Shown in pieces: positions 44,079 to 51,592 of a stretch of DNA of 64,000 nt (its first letter is position 1; every line of letters begins with the position of its first letter). Made by a program: the position numbers and the translations under genes. The notes beneath the pieces were generated by a model. That model saw nothing but the letters and a program-made list of their open reading frames with translations, was not told the DNA's origin and searched no databases. Origin of the DNA: Phreatobacter aquaticus (GTDB lineage Bacteria > Pseudomonadota > Alphaproteobacteria > Rhizobiales > Phreatobacteraceae); NCBI RefSeq assembly GCF_005160265.1, contig NZ_CP039865.1:2938828-3002827 (forward strand), written 5' to 3'.

Positions 44079-45053
44079 ATGCGGGTGGCGATTGTTGGGG
44101 CGGGCTCGATCGGGGGCGTCGTCGCCTGGTATCTGGCGAAGGCGGGCCTGAAACCCACCATCGTGGCGCGGCCGGCCAGCGCCAGCCTGCTCGCCGCGGA
44201 GGGTTTGACCCTCCAGTCCGCCAAGGGATCCGAAACCGTGGCGGTTCAGGCGACCGCCGATGCTGGAGCGGCAGGCCCGCAGGACATCGTGTTCGTCGGC
44301 TTCAAGGCCCATGACTGGCCGGCTGGCCTTGCCCTGATCCGTCCGCTGATCGGGCCTCAGACCATCGTCGTGCCCATGCTGAATGGCATTCCCTGGTGGT
44401 ATCTCGACGGGCTCGACGCCCGCTTCGGCGACCGCCGGCTCACTTCGGTCGATGCCGATGGCGCGATTGCCGCGGCGATCCCGTCAGGCCAGATCCTTGG
44501 CTGCGTCGTCTATGTCGGGGCCAACCGTCCGGCCGCCAATGTCATCGACTGGAACGGCCGCAAGCGGCTGATCCTCGGCGAGACCTCCGCCCCGGCGGGC
44601 AGCCGGCTCGATGAGGTGGTCCAGCTGCTGAAATCTGCCGATATCGATGCCGAGGCGACGCCCGACATCCGCGCCGCCGTCTGGCAGAAGCTCTACGGCA
44701 ATGCCTGTTTCAACCCGATCTCGGCTGTGACCGGCGCCACCATCGACCGCATTGTCGGCGATCCCGCCGTGAAGGGCGTGGCGCGCGCCATCATCGCGGA
44801 ATGCATGGCGGTCGCGGAGGCTGTCGGCATCACCGAAAAGATCGACATCGACCAGCGGCTCGTGCTGCCGCCGACCATGATCGGGGTAAAGACCTCGATG
44901 CTGCAGGACATGGAGGCGGGCCGGCCGCTCGAATTGGGCGCCATTGTCGGCGCGGTCGCCGAGCTTGGGCGCCGCACAGGCGTTGCGACGCCGATCATCG
45001 AGAGCGTCGGGGCGCTCGCCGGCAATGCCTGGCAGCAGCGCTGGGGCAGCTGA
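44079..45053 (+). CDS. panE: 2-dehydropantoate 2-reductase family (ketopantoate reductase)
   Basis: 324 residues. The N-terminal Rossmann motif is MRVAIVGAGSIGGVVAWYLAKAG; the catalytic lysine is in AVWQKLYGNACFNPISA, followed by the family motif SMLQDMEAGRPLELGAIVGAV. PanE/ApbA reduces ketopantoate to pantoate for coenzyme A synthesis; paralogues of unknown substrate are common, so the gene symbol is tentative. The ATG at 44079 is preceded by AGGGGAG. A much longer upstream reading frame (from 43341) is not real, since it covers the secreted protein gene. Confidence 0.85.
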   Translation: MRVAIVGAGSIGGVVAWYLAKAGLKPTIVARPASASLLAAEGLTLQSAKGSETVAVQATADAGAAGPQDIVFVGFKAHDWPAGLALIRPLIGPQTIVVPMLNGIPWWYLDGLDARFGDRRLTSVDADGAIAAAIPSGQILGCVVYVGANRPAANVIDWNGRKRLILGETSAPAGSRLDEVVQLLKSADIDAEATPDIRAAVWQKLYGNACFNPISAVTGATIDRIVGDPAVKGVARAIIAECMAVAEAVGITEKIDIDQRLVLPPTMIGVKTSMLQDMEAGRPLELGAIVGAVAELGRRTGVATPIIESVGALAGNAWQQRWGS

Positions 45054-45128
45054 AGCCGCGCGCATCCGCGCGGCCTGAAAGTGAGCGGCCCGGCGTTTCG
45101 ATATTGCCGGGCCTTGGCCAAGCCTGCC

Positions 45129-45287
45129 CTAGAACCTGAGGCCGCCGAGCAGATAGATGATCAGGATGATCACCAGCACGGTGCCGAGACCGCCGCCGAG
45201 GCCGGCCGTGCCATAGGCCCGATGGCCGAAATAACCGCCGCCGCCAAGCAGCAGGATCAGAAGCAGGATAAGGATCAGCGGGCTCAC
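45129..45287 (-). CDS. DUF3309 micropeptide
   Basis: A 52-residue membrane peptide, too short for most gene finders. Starts at GTG (45287) with GGAG eight bases upstream. It reads as two hydrophobic stretches (LILILLLILLLGGGGYFGH and GTVLVIILIIYLLGGLRF) around a Gly-rich middle, which is the known DUF3309 pattern common in alphaproteobacteria. Function unknown; an envelope-stress link is only a guess. Confidence 0.8.
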   Translation of the reverse strand: MSPLILILLLILLLGGGGYFGHRAYGTAGLGGGLGTVLVIILIIYLLGGLRF

Positions 45288-45382
45288 GGGCGGTCTCCAG
45301 ACAAAGGCAGGGCCGGCGGCTTGCCGGCTGCGTGTGGGTCAACGCCGGATTGCCCCATTGGTTCCGGCGCGACAGCCGCCGG

Positions 45383-46234
45383 TCAGGCGGCAGCCACCCG
45401 GCTGACCGCTTCGGCGGGCACTTCGTCGGTGATGACGTCGAAGCGCGTCAGGGCGTGCAGGCCGAAGGAATTGAGGATCGCGACGTCGGTGGCGTCGCGC
45501 CCGCGCGCCATCACGATGCGGCCGATGCGCCTGGTATTGTGGCGGGCGTCGTAGGTCCACCAGCGGTCGCCGAGGAACACCTCGAACCAGGCGCTGAAAT
45601 CCATCGGATTGGGATCGCGCGGCACGCCGATATCGCCGAGATAGCCGGTGCAATAGCGCGCCGGGATGTTCATGGCCCGGCACAGCGTGATGGCGAGATG
45701 GGCAAAGTCGCGGCACACCGCCAGCTGCTCGTCATAGGCCTCGGACGCGGTCCGGGTGGGGCGGGCGAGCTTGTAGTTGAAGGTGAGATGGCCGTGCACG
45801 AAGTCGCAGATCGCCTGCACCCGCGCCCGTCCGCCCTGGATATGGCCGAAGCGGCTCCAGGCGACCTGGTTCAGCCGGTCGGTCTCGCAATAGCGGCTGC
45901 CGAGCAGGTAGACGAGGACATCGTCGGGCAGATGCTCCGGCGCCAGCTGGTCGCCGTCGGGGGCGACCGCATCCGGCTCGCCGCTGTCGCGGACCAGGCC
46001 CTCGGCCGCAAGCGTCACACCGCCGGCGGGCGCGATCAGCCGGCGGCAGATATTGCCGAAACCGTCCTGATAGTCGCTGACGTCGACCTTCTGACCCGTC
46101 GTCCGCCCGATGGCGGAGAGGGTGTCGGCCCGCTCGATGTCGGCCCAGCGCGTCGGGTGGATGTCGAGCATGGCGATGACCGGGGTCGGTATGTCGCATG
46201 CGATTTCGATCGAATAGCCATAGCGGATGAGCAT
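45383..46234 (-). CDS. Transglutaminase-like protein
   Basis: 283 residues. The C-terminal half has a transglutaminase-like core: the cysteine in AVCRDFAHLAITLCRAMNIPARY, His and Asp in AWFEVFLGDRWWTYDAR. The N-terminal half forms the beta domain usual in this bacterial group (LIRYGYSIEIACDIPTP). These proteins are often proteases or transamidases; substrate unknown. ATG at 46234 chosen; the frame extends 21 further residues upstream with no clear ribosome site. It is divergent from the duplicated small gene. Confidence 0.87.
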   Translation of the reverse strand: MLIRYGYSIEIACDIPTPVIAMLDIHPTRWADIERADTLSAIGRTTGQKVDVSDYQDGFGNICRRLIAPAGGVTLAAEGLVRDSGEPDAVAPDGDQLAPEHLPDDVLVYLLGSRYCETDRLNQVAWSRFGHIQGGRARVQAICDFVHGHLTFNYKLARPTRTASEAYDEQLAVCRDFAHLAITLCRAMNIPARYCTGYLGDIGVPRDPNPMDFSAWFEVFLGDRWWTYDARHNTRRIGRIVMARGRDATDVAILNSFGLHALTRFDVITDEVPAEAVSRVAAA

Positions 46235-46459
46235 CGGGGGGGCGTCCTGGCAGGAGGGATTGGCCCGCTTCACGCCAGCACCTGGCTGTCGCGGCAAGCG
46301 GCGCCGTCTGCAGGGCTAACGTCGAAACCGGGCCTGGGTTCCGGCCTCGCCATGTCGGCGCATTTTTTCGACGTGGTGCTCGAACCTTTTTCAGGCCCGC
46401 CGCGACCCATGGAGGACCGGGGCGATCAAGCCCCACCCGAACCTCCAAGGAGACCTGCC

Positions 46460-46723
46460 ATGACCCGCTTCAAGACCCTCGCTCTCGCCGCCGTCGCCGC
46501 CGCCTCCCTGATGGCCGCAACCGCTCCTTCCGCCGAAGCCGGCTTCCGTCACGGCCGCGGCATCGGCTTCGGTGGCCTGGCCGCCGGCCTGATCGTCGGT
46601 GGTGCCGCTGCCGCCATCGCCGCCAACGCCTATGCCGCTCCGGCCCGCGAATGCTTCCTCACCCGCCAGTGGGTCGACACCCCATACGGCATGGAGCGCC
46701 GCACGGTCCGCGTCTGCAACTGA
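46460..46723 (+). CDS. Small secreted glycine-zipper-like protein, copy A
   Basis: 87 residues. Signal peptide MTRFKTLALAAVAAASLMAATAPSAEA, then GLAAGLIVGGAAAAIAANAY, a Gly/Ala-rich hydrophobic stretch of the glycine-zipper type, then a soluble end with two cysteines (ECFLTRQW and VRVCN) that could form a disulfide. AGGAGACCTGCC precedes the ATG. Differs from copy B only by one extra Gly after His31 at protein level. Function unknown; probably periplasmic or outer-membrane associated. Confidence 0.85.
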   Translation: MTRFKTLALAAVAAASLMAATAPSAEAGFRHGRGIGFGGLAAGLIVGGAAAAIAANAYAAPARECFLTRQWVDTPYGMERRTVRVCN

Positions 46724-46754
46724 TCGCTGAAAGCCCACTTCCCCAGCTTCCCGA

Positions 46755-46784
46755 AACCCCGGCTCCCCAGAGCCGGGGTTTTGC
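46755..46784 (+). terminator. Terminator of copy A
   Basis: Stem AACCCCGGCT / AGCCGGGGTT, perfect 10 bp with a 6-base loop, followed by TTTG. Confidence 0.85.
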
Positions 46785-46917
46785 GTTCCGGGCGCCTGCG
46801 CCAGCCCAACATATTTCGAACATTTTTCGGTCCGGCCTCGAACCTTTTTCAGGCCCGCCGCGACCCATGGAGGACCGGGGCGATCAGGCCCCACCCGAAC
46901 CTCCAAGCAGACCTGCC

Positions 46918-47178
46918 ATGACCCGCTTCAAGACCCTCGCCCTCGCCGCCGTCGCCGCCGCCTCCCTGATGGCCGCAACCGCCCCCTCCGCCGAAGCCGG
47001 CTTCCGTCATCGTGGCATCGGCTTTGGTGGCCTGGCTGCCGGCCTGATCGTCGGTGGCGCCGCTGCCGCCATCGCCGCCAACGCCTATGCCGCGCCGGCC
47101 CGCGAATGCTTCCTCACCCGCCAGTGGGTCGACACCCCCTACGGCATGGAGCGCCGCACGGTCCGCGTCTGCAACTGA
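46918..47178 (+). CDS. Small secreted glycine-zipper-like protein, copy B
   Basis: 86 residues, identical to copy A except for one missing Gly (HRGIG instead of HGRGIG). Same signal peptide, hydrophobic Gly/Ala stretch and cysteines. The AGCAGACC ribosome region is slightly altered compared with copy A (AAGGAG), which could lower its translation. Confidence 0.85.
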   Translation: MTRFKTLALAAVAAASLMAATAPSAEAGFRHRGIGFGGLAAGLIVGGAAAAIAANAYAAPARECFLTRQWVDTPYGMERRTVRVCN

Positions 47179-47209
47179 TCGCTGAAAGCCCACTTCCCCA
47201 GCCTTCCGA

Positions 47210-47239
47210 AACCCCGGCTCCCCAGAGCCGGGGTTTTGT
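47210..47239 (+). terminator. Terminator of copy B
   Basis: Same 10-bp stem and loop as in copy A, followed by TTTTG. Confidence 0.85.
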
Positions 47240-47369
47240 CTGTGCGCGGGTCTCTTTTGGCTCCTGCGCCATCAGCGCGGTTGCCTATCGGCATTCAATC
47301 GTTTTAGCCTTTGCATCAAGGCCAGACAGCCGCTCGATCGGCTCCCCCAACAATGGCCCGGAGGAAACC

Positions 47370-48344
47370 ATGAAGAAGCTGATGCTTGCGCTTGCCTGCG
47401 CGGGCGCTGTCCTGTGTGGACGCGCCGAGGCCCAGACCGCCGCCCCCGCCTGGCCACAGCGCCAGGTCACCGTCATCGTGCCGTTCACTGCCGGCGGCAC
47501 GACTGATCTCTTCGCCCGCATCTTCACGCAGGCGATGCAGCAGAAATATGGAACGGCCTTCGTGGTCGAGAACCGCGCCGGTGCCGGCGGAACGGTGGGG
47601 GCGGGCGCTGCCGCCCGCGCGCCGAAGGACGGCTACACGCTGTTTGTCGGCACGGCCAGCACCCATGCCATCGCGCCCTATGTCTATAAGCAGCTGACCT
47701 ACGACGCCGACAAGGACTTCCAGACCATCAGCCTGTTCGCCACCCTGCCGAACATGCTGGTCGTGTCGAACACGATCCCAGCCCGCACGATGGCCGAGTT
47801 CGTCGCCTATGCGAAGGCCAATCCCGGCAAGCTCAACTATGGCTCCTCGGGCATCGGCGCTTCCAACCACATCCCGGCCGAGATCATCTCCAACCTCATC
47901 GGCTCGCCGATGACCCATATCCCGTTCCGCTCGTCGAACGAGATCATGAACGCGCTGGTCGGCGGCCATATTCATCTGGCCTTCGACAACATCACCTTCG
48001 CCTGGCCGCAATCGCAGGGCGGAACCGTGCGCGCCATCGCGGTGACCAGTGCCCAGCGCAGTCCGACGGCTCCCGACGTGCCGGCCATCGCCGAGACCTA
48101 TCCGGGCTTCGACATCGGCACCTGGCATGGCCTGTTCGCGCCCGCCGGCGCGCCGCGCGCCGTGGTCGACCAGATCGCCGCCGACGTGAAGGAGATCTTC
48201 TCGCGGCCCGATATCATCGCCAAGCTGAAGGAGATCGGCGCGGTCGCTGCCCCCAACACCCCGGACGCGTTCGAGACCTTCGCCCGCGCCGAGCGCGCGC
48301 GCTATCGCGACATCGTCCGGCAGGCCCGCATCGAACCGCAGTGA
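47370..48344 (+). CDS. TTT-family (Bug) periplasmic solute receptor, orphan
   Basis: 324 residues with a Sec signal (MKKLMLALACAGAVLCGRAEAQ). Family motifs: WPQRQVTVIVPFTAGGTTD, VENRAGAGGTVGA, LNYGSSGIGASNHIPAEI, HIPFRSSNEIMNALVGG and LFAPAGAPRAVVD. Same family as the receptor at 29714 but not a recent copy. No permease genes are nearby. GGAGGAAACC precedes the ATG. Two hairpins follow, at 48393 and 48439. Confidence 0.88.
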   Translation: MKKLMLALACAGAVLCGRAEAQTAAPAWPQRQVTVIVPFTAGGTTDLFARIFTQAMQQKYGTAFVVENRAGAGGTVGAGAAARAPKDGYTLFVGTASTHAIAPYVYKQLTYDADKDFQTISLFATLPNMLVVSNTIPARTMAEFVAYAKANPGKLNYGSSGIGASNHIPAEIISNLIGSPMTHIPFRSSNEIMNALVGGHIHLAFDNITFAWPQSQGGTVRAIAVTSAQRSPTAPDVPAIAETYPGFDIGTWHGLFAPAGAPRAVVDQIAADVKEIFSRPDIIAKLKEIGAVAAPNTPDAFETFARAERARYRDIVRQARIEPQ

Positions 48345-48392
48345 CCGGCACCAACCGGCCGCGCCTGTCGCGGCCGGATCTTCGCAATGATG

Positions 48393-48419
48393 ACCGGGCC
48401 ACGGTCGCGGCCCGGTTTC
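48393..48419 (+). terminator. Terminator of TTT receptor gene
   Basis: Stem ACCGGGCC / GGCCCGGT with an 8-base loop, followed by TTC. Confidence 0.65.
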
Positions 48420-48438
48420 ATCGGCAGCCGACCAAACG

Positions 48439-48468
48439 AAACAGGCCGCCCCGAGGGGCGGCCTGTTT
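48439..48468. terminator. Bidirectional terminator between convergent genes
   Basis: Long perfect stem (AAACAGGCCGCCC with its complement) and tiny loop; A and T runs on the outside serve either strand, for the receptor gene and for the outer-membrane barrel gene ending at 48494. Confidence 0.85.
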
Positions 48469-48493
48469 GCATTCCAGATGAGGCGTCGGCCGC

Positions 48494-49219
48494 TCAGTAG
48501 CGGGCAACGACGGCCGAGCCGCCGGTCGAGAAATGATAGCTGAGGCCGAGGCGCACCGCATGGATCTGCGGGTTGATGCGCTCGGCATAATCGCCGGTGG
48601 TGAACCGGGCCGTGGTCTTGCCGTAGTCGGTGTAGCGATATTCGACACGGGCCGAGACATTCGGCGTGAAGGCATATTCGAGGCCGACGCCAGCCGTCCA
48701 GCCGGTAAAGTTCGTGCTGAGGCTCTGGATGAAGAAGGCATCGCTGGCGGAGGCGTTGAGATAGGCGAGACCGCCCGTTGCGTAGATCAGTACGCGGTCA
48801 ACCGCAACGCCGCCGCGCAGGCGCAGCGACGCATTCCAGCGATGCTTGAGGCCATTGACCACGCCACCCGAACCACCGTCATTACCGGTCACGCCGGAGG
48901 CCTCGATATCGGCCTCGGCGCCGAGCACGACCGAGCCAAACTGGTGCAGGTAGCCCGCATGCAGGCCGCCAAGCACGCCCGACTGGTTCATCGCCGCCTG
49001 GGTCAGCGGGAAGGTGTTTGAAGCCGCGCCGAAGTTCCACGGCTGCTGAGCCTTGCCCCAGCCATAGCCAACCTGGCCACCGACATAGAAGCCGGTCCAG
49101 CTGAACGACGGCATGACGATTGCCGTCGCGACCGGCATGCGCGGCGCGCCGAGATCGGCTGCCATGGCACCGGTCGACAGGGCGGCGAGGGCGGCAGAGG
49201 CGAGGAGCAGCTTCTTCAA
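48494..49219 (-). CDS. Outer-membrane beta-barrel protein (Omp25/RopB-like)
   Basis: 241 residues. The signal peptide begins at a TTG (49219; LKKLLLASAALAALSTGAMAA), with AAGGA nine bases upstream; this is better than the upstream ATG at 49282, which adds a hydrophilic leader. The mature part is a small eight-stranded barrel typical of rhizobial porin-like proteins: SWTGFYVGGQVGYGWG, VLGGLHAGYLHQFGSVVLGAEADIE, GWTAGVGLEYAF, ARVEYRYTDYG, and a C-terminal strand ending VRLGLSYHF. Related proteins (Omp25, RopB) stabilise the outer membrane. A CtrA-like box lies upstream. Confidence 0.87.
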   Translation of the reverse strand: MKKLLLASAALAALSTGAMAADLGAPRMPVATAIVMPSFSWTGFYVGGQVGYGWGKAQQPWNFGAASNTFPLTQAAMNQSGVLGGLHAGYLHQFGSVVLGAEADIEASGVTGNDGGSGGVVNGLKHRWNASLRLRGGVAVDRVLIYATGGLAYLNASASDAFFIQSLSTNFTGWTAGVGLEYAFTPNVSARVEYRYTDYGKTTARFTTGDYAERINPQIHAVRLGLSYHFSTGGSAVVARY

Positions 49220-49271
49220 GGCGGTAATCCTTTTGGCGGAACGATTGCCCCGAGCAAGACACCCATCGTCC

Positions 49272-49286
49272 TTAACAGGCAATAAA
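49272..49286 (-). promoter_or_regulatory. CtrA-like box upstream of the barrel gene
   Basis: On the minus strand TTTA-N7-TTAA, one mismatch to TTAA-N7-TTAA, 53 bp before the TTG start at 49219. Omp25-type genes are CtrA-controlled in Brucella, which gives some prior support. Confidence 0.35.
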
Positions 49287-49474
49287 AAGACGCCTTGGCA
49301 GTGGTCCGACGGGGCAGTTTGCCTGTGTCTGTTGCCCTAAAGTGACAAAGCCGGCGGCGGCTTTGACGCGCTACCGGTTGTGGATACAGAAAGACCGGCG
49401 CGATCTGTGGATCACGCCGGTCTGAAACGCTGGTGGTCGGTCAGGAATCTGGATCGGTCAGGAGACGCTGCCGG

Positions 49475-49639
49475 TCAGGACTTGCGTTCGTTCTCGTGCT
49501 TGCTGCCGGGCTTCGGCGACGCGCCGGGATCCTTCGATCCCTGCTGGCCGGACTGCTGGCCACCCTGGTCCTGCTGCGGGCTCTTCGAACCCATATTGTC
49601 CTTGTTGGACTTCTGATTGTCCTGGCTCTGCTTGTTCAT
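49475..49639 (-). CDS. Small hydrophilic Gln/Ser/Lys-rich protein
   Basis: 54 residues, almost entirely Gln, Ser, Lys, Asn, Gly and Pro (for example QDNQKSNKDNMG and QQDQGGQQSGQQG), so intrinsically disordered. GAGGAAACG precedes the ATG. Such stress-type short proteins are common in rhizobia, but I recognise no family. Confidence 0.6.
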   Translation of the reverse strand: MNKQSQDNQKSNKDNMGSKSPQQDQGGQQSGQQGSKDPGASPKPGSKHENERKS

Positions 49640-49714
49640 TGCCGTTTCCTCGCTCTGTGGCCCCAGCCATGGGAGTGAAACGGTCAATCCGGGTCGTGGT
49701 TCCGTCCGCCCGGC

Positions 49715-49999
49715 TTAAGACGGAACAAGCTCTCGGCTGCGGGCGGTCACGCGCGGTTGGCGTCCGCGGCTGGGAGCGCTCACCGGCACCCGGGCCCCCT
49801 CGACGTCGATCTCGTCGAGCACGAAGCTGTCGTCGTCGCAGATCCTGACCAGCCAGCCCTCGACATCGGCCCAGCGTTCGGGGGCCGCTTCCGCCATGGC
49901 AAGTGCATGGTCGCGCGCCGCCTCCAAAGAGGCAAAGGCCCGGCGTTCGCTGAACTCCAGGGCCGGGCCGTCCATCACGTCGAAAATGAAGGTCTGCAT
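49715..49999 (-). CDS. DUF6894 family small protein
   Basis: 94 residues. The pattern of FIFDVMDGPALEFSERRAFASLEAARDHALAMA followed by W-rich and acidic parts (GWLVRICDDDSFVLDEIDV) matches DUF6894, common in rhizobia, function unknown. ATG at 49999, with GAGGACC upstream. C-terminal tail is Arg/Ser-rich. Confidence 0.7.
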   Translation of the reverse strand: MQTFIFDVMDGPALEFSERRAFASLEAARDHALAMAEAAPERWADVEGWLVRICDDDSFVLDEIDVEGARVPVSAPSRGRQPRVTARSRELVPS

Positions 50000-50225
50000 C
50001 AAGGTCCTCCGCATCGGAACGTGGGGAACACCGCACCCGAAGGTTTGGATCCAGACGCACCGCATGCGCGAACGGACGCTACTTCAACTCAGGCGATCGG
50101 TGACAGCGGATTCGCGACCTTGGGTGGGTCGATCTCTGCGGCTGGCTAACGAGGAGTTGAGGGGAAGGGCAAAAGGCGCGGGATCCGGTTCAACCGCAGG
50201 CAACGAGACCGCAATCGGGGGTAGA

Positions 50226-50300
50226 TGGTGGGCGCGACAGGGATTGAACCTGTGACCCCTCCCGTGTGAAGGGAGTGCTCTCCCGCTGAGCTACGCGCCC
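50226..50300 (-). tRNA. tRNA-Val (anticodon CAC)
   Basis: Read on the minus strand: acceptor GGGCGCG, D-arm TAGCTCAGCGGGAGAGC, anticodon stem CTCCC-TTCACAC-GGGAG with anticodon CAC, T-arm with GGTTCAATCC and acceptor CGCGCCC followed by A and encoded CCA. 75 nt including CCA. All arms pair as expected. Confidence 0.95.
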
Positions 50301-50397
50301 GTCGCTGACGCGATCGGAGGCCGCGTTCCTAGCGGCTTGCGCCTGCCAGTGTCAAGAATGGGCTTCGGCGCGCGAGCGCTTTTTGCCATGGGCGGCA

Positions 50398-50919
50398 TCA
50401 CAGGCGCCCGGCCGCCCGCGCGCGGCGGACCAGCAGCCGCAGGCCCCACCGGTGAAACGGGATGATGGCGGCGAGATAGAGGCGGCCGAACCGGTTGTGC
50501 GTCCGGCAAAGAGTTGAGACGACGAGGTCCTGTTCCGTCGCGCGGTCGATTGTCATCAGTGACAGCCGGAAATCCATGTGCCGGTTGTCGCGGCCGGCGA
50601 CGAGTTCTTGATCATCCAGCCAAAAGAGCGGCCAGCCGCCGATCGAGCCGCCCTGACCGGGATTGGCCCCCGCCGTCACGCTCAGGATGTCGGATGGCCG
50701 TGAGCTGGCAAGCCCGAAAGCTGAGCCGATGGCGTGCCGGGCGATCAGCACCATCTTCATCCACCAGGGCCGATGGCCGAAGATGGCGACGAAGAGCGCG
50801 GCCGGAGGCCGGCCCGGTTGCGACAGCCGGACGGAGAAGGTGTCGCGAAAGTCGGCATGCGCCAGCATGGCCTGATCGAGGGCGGTCCCGGCGGGCAGGT
50901 CGCAGGCCATGATCGGCAT
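50398..50919 (-). CDS. DUF2867 family protein
   Basis: 173 residues, cytosolic. The layout of ADFRDTFSVRL, VAIFGHRPWWMKMVLIARH, WPLFWLDDQELVAGRDNRHMDFRLSL, and CRTHNRFGRLYLAAIIPFHR at the end fits DUF2867, a domain with no known activity that sometimes is found fused to SDR enzymes. GAGG lies just upstream of the ATG at 50919. No partner is evident nearby. Confidence 0.8.
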   Translation of the reverse strand: MPIMACDLPAGTALDQAMLAHADFRDTFSVRLSQPGRPPAALFVAIFGHRPWWMKMVLIARHAIGSAFGLASSRPSDILSVTAGANPGQGGSIGGWPLFWLDDQELVAGRDNRHMDFRLSLMTIDRATEQDLVVSTLCRTHNRFGRLYLAAIIPFHRWGLRLLVRRARAAGRL

Positions 50920-51067
50920 CGGATCCTCGGGGCGCGAAGGATCCGATTATGCCGGAGCAACGGCGCCGAGCCACGCGCTACAGCGTCGCTGCGCGATCGT
51001 CCATACGCCCGACATGAATGCGCCGGCGCGTGTGAGGCGCCGGCGCGGATCAGGTCAGCCGGTCGGG

Positions 51068-51442
51068 TCAGCGCAGCAGGCGCGTCTCGCGGCCGGTATA
51101 GGGATCGACATAGATGTCGCGCGACTGCGACGGGCGATAAACGCGCCTCGGTTCGACATAGCGCTCCTCGCGATAGACCGGCTCGCTCGGATAGACGTAG
51201 ACCGGGGCGGGCCGGTAATAGCGCGGGCCGTCGTCGTAATAATAGGCCGGCTCGTCATAGCGGCGCTGGGCCGCGACGGCGGCGCCGAGCCCCAGAATGC
51301 CGATGCCCACGCCTGCTGCGATCGCCGCGCCATTGTTGTGGCGATGGCGGCGATATTGCGCCTCGGCGGGGGGCGCGAGGACGGCGATGGATGCCGCGGC
51401 GACGAGCGCCGCGACGACGGATGTCACGGTACGGTTTGTCAT
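51068..51442 (-). CDS. Secreted glycine-zipper protein with Tyr/Arg/Pro-rich tail
   Basis: 124 residues. A signal peptide (MTNRTVTSVVAALVAAASIAVLAPPAEA) is followed by GAAIAAGVGIGILGLGAAVAA, a Gly/Ala hydrophobic segment of glycine-zipper type, and a tail crowded with Tyr, Arg and Pro (YYRPAPVYVYPSEP). This makes an envelope or outer-membrane location likely. No family name can be defended. ATG at 51442 was chosen for the signal peptide. Confidence 0.65.
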   Translation of the reverse strand: MTNRTVTSVVAALVAAASIAVLAPPAEAQYRRHRHNNGAAIAAGVGIGILGLGAAVAAQRRYDEPAYYYDDGPRYYRPAPVYVYPSEPVYREERYVEPRRVYRPSQSRDIYVDPYTGRETRLLR

Positions 51443-51592
51443 GGTGGTTCCTCGGTGGTGCGCACGCTGCCGGCGAGATCGCCTGGAGCCGTTTCCGGCC
51501 GCATGGAACAGCGTGCCCATGTGGAATGAACGGGCGAGCGGCCCATTGGTTCCATCAGGAGCCGAGGTCTGTGGCGCGCGGTGGCGGCCGCC

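Larger units (their letters stand above)
46361..46790 (+). repeat. Tandem duplication, unit 1
   Basis: From the CATTTTTTCG element through the terminator, this unit repeats at 46820-47240. It contains promoter region, ribosome site, the whole small gene and its terminator, so an entire transcription unit was copied. Confidence 0.85.
46820..47240 (+). repeat. Tandem duplication, unit 2
   Basis: Second copy of the transcription unit at 46361-46790, offset about 458 bp. The coding parts differ by about ten silent changes and one in-frame 3-base deletion. Confidence 0.85.

Noticed and set aside
45332-46459. Long extension before the small duplicated secreted protein, antisense to the transglutaminase
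   Set aside because: The real gene starts at the signal peptide (ATG 46460); the rest is a shadow frame.
46361-47240. Possible insertion sequence or CRISPR because of the tandem repeat
   Set aside because: Only two units, each a full gene with terminator, no spacers, no transposase and no target duplication.
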